Translations under genes and position numbers: made by a program
The notes under the pieces: model-generated
What the model was told of the DNA's origin: nothing
Database searches by the model: none
The model's input: the letters and a program-made list of their open reading frames with translations, nothing else
Part shown: one piece after another, positions 59,886 through 64,000 of the stretch
Layout: every line of letters begins with the position of its first letter
Numbering within the stretch: position 1 is the stretch's first letter
Source: Zanthoxylum bungeanum
Lineage: Eukaryota; Streptophyta; Magnoliopsida; Sapindales; Rutaceae
Length of the DNA: 64,000 nt
Direction: 5' to 3'
Assembly (NCBI GenBank): GCA_019454045.1
Contig: SKCR01051311.1
Span: 1 to 64,000 of the forward strand

Positions 59886-62112
59886 ATGAAGGATGTGAAG
59901 GTGGGCAAGGCTCCGACTTCAGGTATGTTTGTTATTGAAATAAACATATCTACTTGTAGTTTTAAGAATTGGATTTTTGATTCTGGATATGGAACTCATA
60001 TATGTACTGATGTGCATGATCTGTGGATTAGCAGGAGACTGGCCTCAGGCGAGATTGACCTACGAGTTGGAAACGGGACTAGAGTCGCTGTTTTAGCTGT
60101 AGGGACCTATATTTTGGAACTGCCCTCGGGGCATGTACTTACTTTATCAGACTGTTATTATGTACCTAGTTTGACTAGAAACATTATCTCTCTATCTTGT
60201 TTGACCCAAATCGGGTATACTTTTGTATTTCGAAACACTGGGTGTTTTGTTTATAAAGATGATTTTGAGATATGTACTGCTAATGCCAATAATGGTCTTT
60301 ATATTTTGAATATAAATAAATCTCAAACATATAATATGACAAACAAAAGGCTCAAAATGAGTAAAAAAAATGAAACTTATCTGTGGCATTGTCGTCTATG
60401 ACACATTAACAATACTCGCATATCCACGCTTTCGAAGAGTGGATACTTGGATGGATTTGATCCTAATTCATATGATGCCTACGAATCTTGTTTATTAGGT
60501 AAAATACCTAAAACGCCTTTTAACGGTAAAGGTGTGCGTGCCACCGAACTGTTAGCCCTCGATCATAGTGACATATGTGGGCCCATGTCTAGCAAGGCTA
60601 GAGGTGGATATGAATACTTCGTAACCTTTACGGATGATGCATCGCGTTATGGTTATGTGTATCTTATGAGATACAAGTCAGAAACTTTGGAGAAATTCAA
60701 AGAGTTTCGACACGAAGTAGAAAAACAGACCGGCAAAAGTATTAAAACATTACTGTCGGACCATGGTGGAGAATACTTGAGCAATGAGTTTCTCGATTAC
60801 TTGGAAGAGTATTATATTCTTTCACAGAGGACTCCTCCCGGAACACCTCAATTGGACGGTTTGTCCGAACGGAGAAACCGAACTTTGTCGGACATGGTAA
60901 GGTCTATGATGAGTCACACTGAGCTACCAATTTCCTTATGGGGATATGCATTAAACAGTGCAATACTTATTTTGAATAAGGTTCCGTCAAAGTCTGTTGG
61001 ACAGACTCCATATGAAATATGGACAGGAAAGAAATCGAGTTTCTCATTCCTGAAGATTTGAGGATGCTTGGCATACGTTAAATGTTTGGATGGTACCAAA
61101 CTAGAACCCAAATCGGATAAGTGCCTATTTATAGGTCATCATAGGGAAACCAAAGGATATTACTTCTACAACCCACAAGAGAACAAGGTATTTGTTGTTT
61201 TCCATGTGGTTTTCCTCGAAAAGGAATTCCTAAATGCAGTGGTAAGTGGGAGGAAAGTAGAACTCGATGAAAATCATAGTTATACTGTTCCTGGCACAGA
61301 CTCCCTCACGGAACACGAACAGTTCATCAGGGATGAGACTGTACCAAAATCTTATAATACACAAGAATGGCGTAGGTCGGAGAGATTCGGAAAACAACCT
61401 GAGAGGTATGGGTTTCTGATCTCACCTCATGTAGATATTAATCTTATTGGGGATAATGAGCCGGCTACGTATGAGGAAGCGATACAAGGTATCAACTCCG
61501 CTTTATGTCAAAAGGCCATGAAATCTGAAATGGATTCCATGTATACCAACCATGTTTGGGCACTGGTTGATGCACCAGAAGGAGTTAAGCCGATTAGTTA
61601 TAAATGGGTCTTCAAGAAGAAGACGGACATGGATGGAAACATACAAACGTACAAATCTAGGCTTGTAGCGAAAGGATATCATTAACGACATGGTGTCGAT
61701 TACGATGAAAATTTTTCACCTTTTGCCATGATTAAATCCATTTGGATAATGCTTGCTATTGTTGCATATTTTGATTATGAAATATAGTAGAAGGACGTCA
61801 AAACCGGTTTCCTTAGCGGAAACCTTTTGAAGGATGTTTATATCCAACAGGCTGACGGTTTTGTCGTACCAAAACATGGAAACAAGGTTTGCAAGTTAAA
61901 TCGATCCATTTATGGATTGAAGCAAGCATCGCGTTCTTGGAACCAACATTTTGATGAGATCATAAAAGAATATGATTTCATTCAAAACGAAAATGATTCT
62001 TGTGTATATAAGAAGGTTAGTGGGAGTGCACTGACATTCATTGTCCTTTACGTTGATAATGTATTGCTTATTGGCAATGACATTCCCATGCTACAATCGG
62101 TGAAAGCTTGAC
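59886..62112 (+). pseudogene. Cop-4 protease-integrase-partial RT, one frame with stops
   Basis: A single reading phase is kept throughout, broken only by stop codons (after HCRL, near 60399; before GCLAYVK, near 61060; after AKGYH, 61683; EI-stop-stop, near 61785). Protease WIFDSGYGTHIC; integrase CESCLLGK-like zinc end, DHSDICGP, LSDHGGEYLS, SERRNRTLSD (D, D, E present); the EIWTGKK and LEKEF connector; RT DYDENFSPFAMIKSIW, RSIYGLKQASRSWN and LYVDNVLLIGND. The catalytic YVDD is YVDN, so the second Asp is lost. The frame ends at the palindromic fusion point; the RT thumb and RNase H are absent. Confidence 0.88.
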
Positions 62113-62254
62113 TTTCATGAAATTGATCATATACAACTTCAATACATCATCATTCAAGCATACTCAATCAATCAATTTTATCAAATCATGCTCAAATTAA
62201 TTTTGCCCAAATTTTACCCTAATTCATTTCATGCTCAACCTGGCTCTGATACCA
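62113..62254 (-). other. Cop-1b leader end and primer site
   Basis: 142 bp nearly identical to 42351-42492, in the same orientation as Cop-1. It contains TGGTATCAGAGCC on the minus strand (62242-62254), a full initiator tRNA-Met match. Confidence 0.85.
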
Positions 62255-62255
62255 T

Positions 62256-64000
62256 TGTTGGGTTTCTAGTTAGTCCCATGATCTATTTCAAGAAAGAAAC
62301 ATGTGCGAATACAACAATGAAGAATGGCGGAATCATACTTACATTGATCGGATTTGGCGATGCGTTGAACACAAAAATCTTCAAGCTTTCCTCCAAGGTG
62401 GCTCACGGCATTTGCTCCATTTTGTGCTCTAAAAATTCGGCCATGGTAGATCACCAAGCTCCAAGCTTTGTGTTGTGATTCCATGCCCACGGGTGGGTTT
62501 CCCTATCACCTTCGCAAGACTCCTAAAGTGTGCTAGCACCTCAGAAAAATTTACCGCAAATCTTTCCCATTGCTTCCCCTTTGTTCTCGGCATTTGCAGA
62601 TTTTTAGGGGAAAAATGGCCCAAGGTCGAGAGATGCAAAGAGATAAGAAGAAGATAGAATGAGTTAAGTGTTGGTAGTTGGAGATTTGTGTATCTAATAC
62701 ACTTTTGACTTTCCAAAAGTACAAGGCATTTAAGCCTACAACCACTACCATCAATCACTCACAAATGACTAGTTGTCACATCACCCAAAGTGACTAGACA
62801 TCACATCAATCAAAGTGACTAATGATTTGACGCTTGATGTGACTTATGGGCCGCACTTGAATTCAAAATGTGAGTGCGTCCGCAAACACTTCCGGGCTCG
62901 GGTTCGCTAATTCTGAATTAACGAATTTTCCGTTGCGACGTAATTAAATTAAATTTAATTAAATAATAATGCCTAGTAAAATTACTATTCACGTCGCTAA
63001 CGAATTAATTCAAAATTAACTCGTTCGCCCGAATTAAAATCTAATTTTAATTCCGCGTCGAAATCCAATTTCGTTTAATATATCAAATATATTAATTTAT
63101 CGATTAATTCCAAATTAATCGTTCTCTCTCTTTAAATAATATTTTATCCCAGATAAAATATCTCTGTAATTAATCCCAGATTAATTTTCTCTCTCTTTAA
63201 TTAATCCCAGATTAATAAAGTGCGAGTCATACGTCATCGGTGAATCTTTGGGAAACGACCCATGAGATCCCCGGATATGTTGGCAGTAAATCCAGTCGTC
63301 GGACTATCCGAACACATACGTACCTATTACTACGTTTTTACCGATTTACCAGACATGGTTGGCTTCTAGCAAAGCACCGTGCCTACCCAATTCTCCAGAA
63401 ATATCCTTATAGGAATATGTGATCTATATCAGGCGTAGTATACGTAGTATTGCGTATTACTATCCAGCATCGGATGTCACGTGCAAGGCCTGGGGCTGGA
63501 ATCGTTTCTGCCCCGTACGAAGCACATATCGGATCTCTGGTAACTAGTCTTTATAATCGGATAAACATGACCTAGTCATTTTATCCCGATGACTGCAGTA
63601 CATAAGAGAACCAGTCCCGTATCCTGCGTGATCATCATCTCCACTATGACTGGAGTGATACTTCCATCTCGACATCACACCCAATACACTACGATTCTCA
63701 ATATACCCAGACGAGGCGTACACAGAACCTGTTAAAGCCCTGTACGACCAAAACCAAAGTATATTGATTGTCGCAAGTATTAGCAGTGCAAGTCTCAGGT
63801 TAAGACCAAATACACCTACCCTGATTCGAACTTCCATAGACACATAGTCATACTACCAATGGAATTCCGAGGGGTCTATCCAGAGTGAAGCTATTCCGTA
63901 CCATCGGTAAACACAACATCCTATTACACTTGCATGAGTATCCAATACCCAAAAATATGAGAACTATGCCGATATGCTCCCACAACGCGCAGAAGTATAA
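62256..64000 (-). repeat. 5' LTR of Cop-1b, running off the window
   Basis: Same LTR as 42494-46574 but without the solo LTR; only scattered differences by eye. It shares with that copy variants absent from the Cop-1 3' LTR (gcgtagtatacg, tattgcgtattac, cacgtgcaagg). The window ends before the TGTTGG start of the LTR (minus sense). Confidence 0.9.

Larger units (their letters stand above)
55131..62112 (+). mobile_element. Cop-4, Ty1/copia element truncated in RT
   Basis: 5' LTR, Met-type primer site, 2.2-kb leader, gag and pol up to the RT palm, ending at the TTTCATGAAA palindrome (62113-62122), where inverted Cop-1b sequence starts. A same-family relative of Cop-1 in the opposite direction. 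No RNase H, PPT or 3' LTR. Confidence 0.88.

Overview
This 64-kb window looks like a nested stack of plant LTR retrotransposons. I see no intact host gene, rRNA, tRNA or CRISPR. A land-plant (probably eudicot) nuclear genome is indicated by Ty3/gypsy Tat-lineage and Ty1/copia polyproteins, a plant mobile domain (PMD) gene, a hAT transposase relic and plant-type introns. The AT-rich intergenic style and the density of frameshifts and stop codons fit pericentromeric or other repeat-rich heterochromatin. I do not name a species. The element names below are mine.

Region 1 (1-8586) is the 3' part of a Tat-lineage element, Tat-C. It holds an integrase C-terminus on +, then a long antisense PMD gene with two introns and its own TATA box, then a spacer, a hairpin plus polypurine tract, and a 3' LTR. 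The integrase-end/PMD-end block is a tandem duplication with a 2215-bp unit: two full units plus the last 38 bp of another at the left edge.

Region 2 (9373-31829) is a second Tat element, Tat-A (+): 5' LTR, tRNA-Arg primer site, leader repeats, gag-protease, RT-RNaseH-integrase, repetitive 3' UTR and truncated 3' LTR. Between protease and RT a third Tat element, Tat-B (-, 14366-26606), is inserted with a perfect CTTCC target duplication. Tat-B has two 3497-bp LTRs, a broken gag and no pol, so it is non-autonomous. Its 3' UTR carries a 30-bp (10-bp based) minisatellite and a 53-bp minisatellite. Removing Tat-B rejoins Tat-A's reading frame exactly.

Region 3 (31830-35087) is unidentified AT-rich DNA with a foldback (MITE-like) element, a doubtful LTR-like segment and a decayed antisense hAT transposase.

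Region 4 (35088-64000) is a copia nest. Cop-1 (-, 35088-46574) has a solo LTR inserted in its 5' LTR (CCGAA target duplication). Cop-1 sits in the leader of Cop-2 (+, gag-pol to 52608), which abuts the RT-RNaseH half of Cop-3 (+). The Cop-3 3' LTR is interrupted by Cop-4 (+, from 55131), a relative of Cop-1. Cop-4 breaks inside RT at a 10-bp palindrome and is fused to an inverted leader plus LTR (Cop-1b) running off the right edge.

Every polyprotein carries damage. Where domains survive they follow standard order: Gag, protease, then integrase-RT-RNaseH in copia or RT-RNaseH-integrase in Tat. The least ordinary items are the spliced antisense PMD gene and its amplified tail, the pol-less Tat-B with hypervariable satellites, and palindrome-centred leader repeats found in both Tat and copia families.
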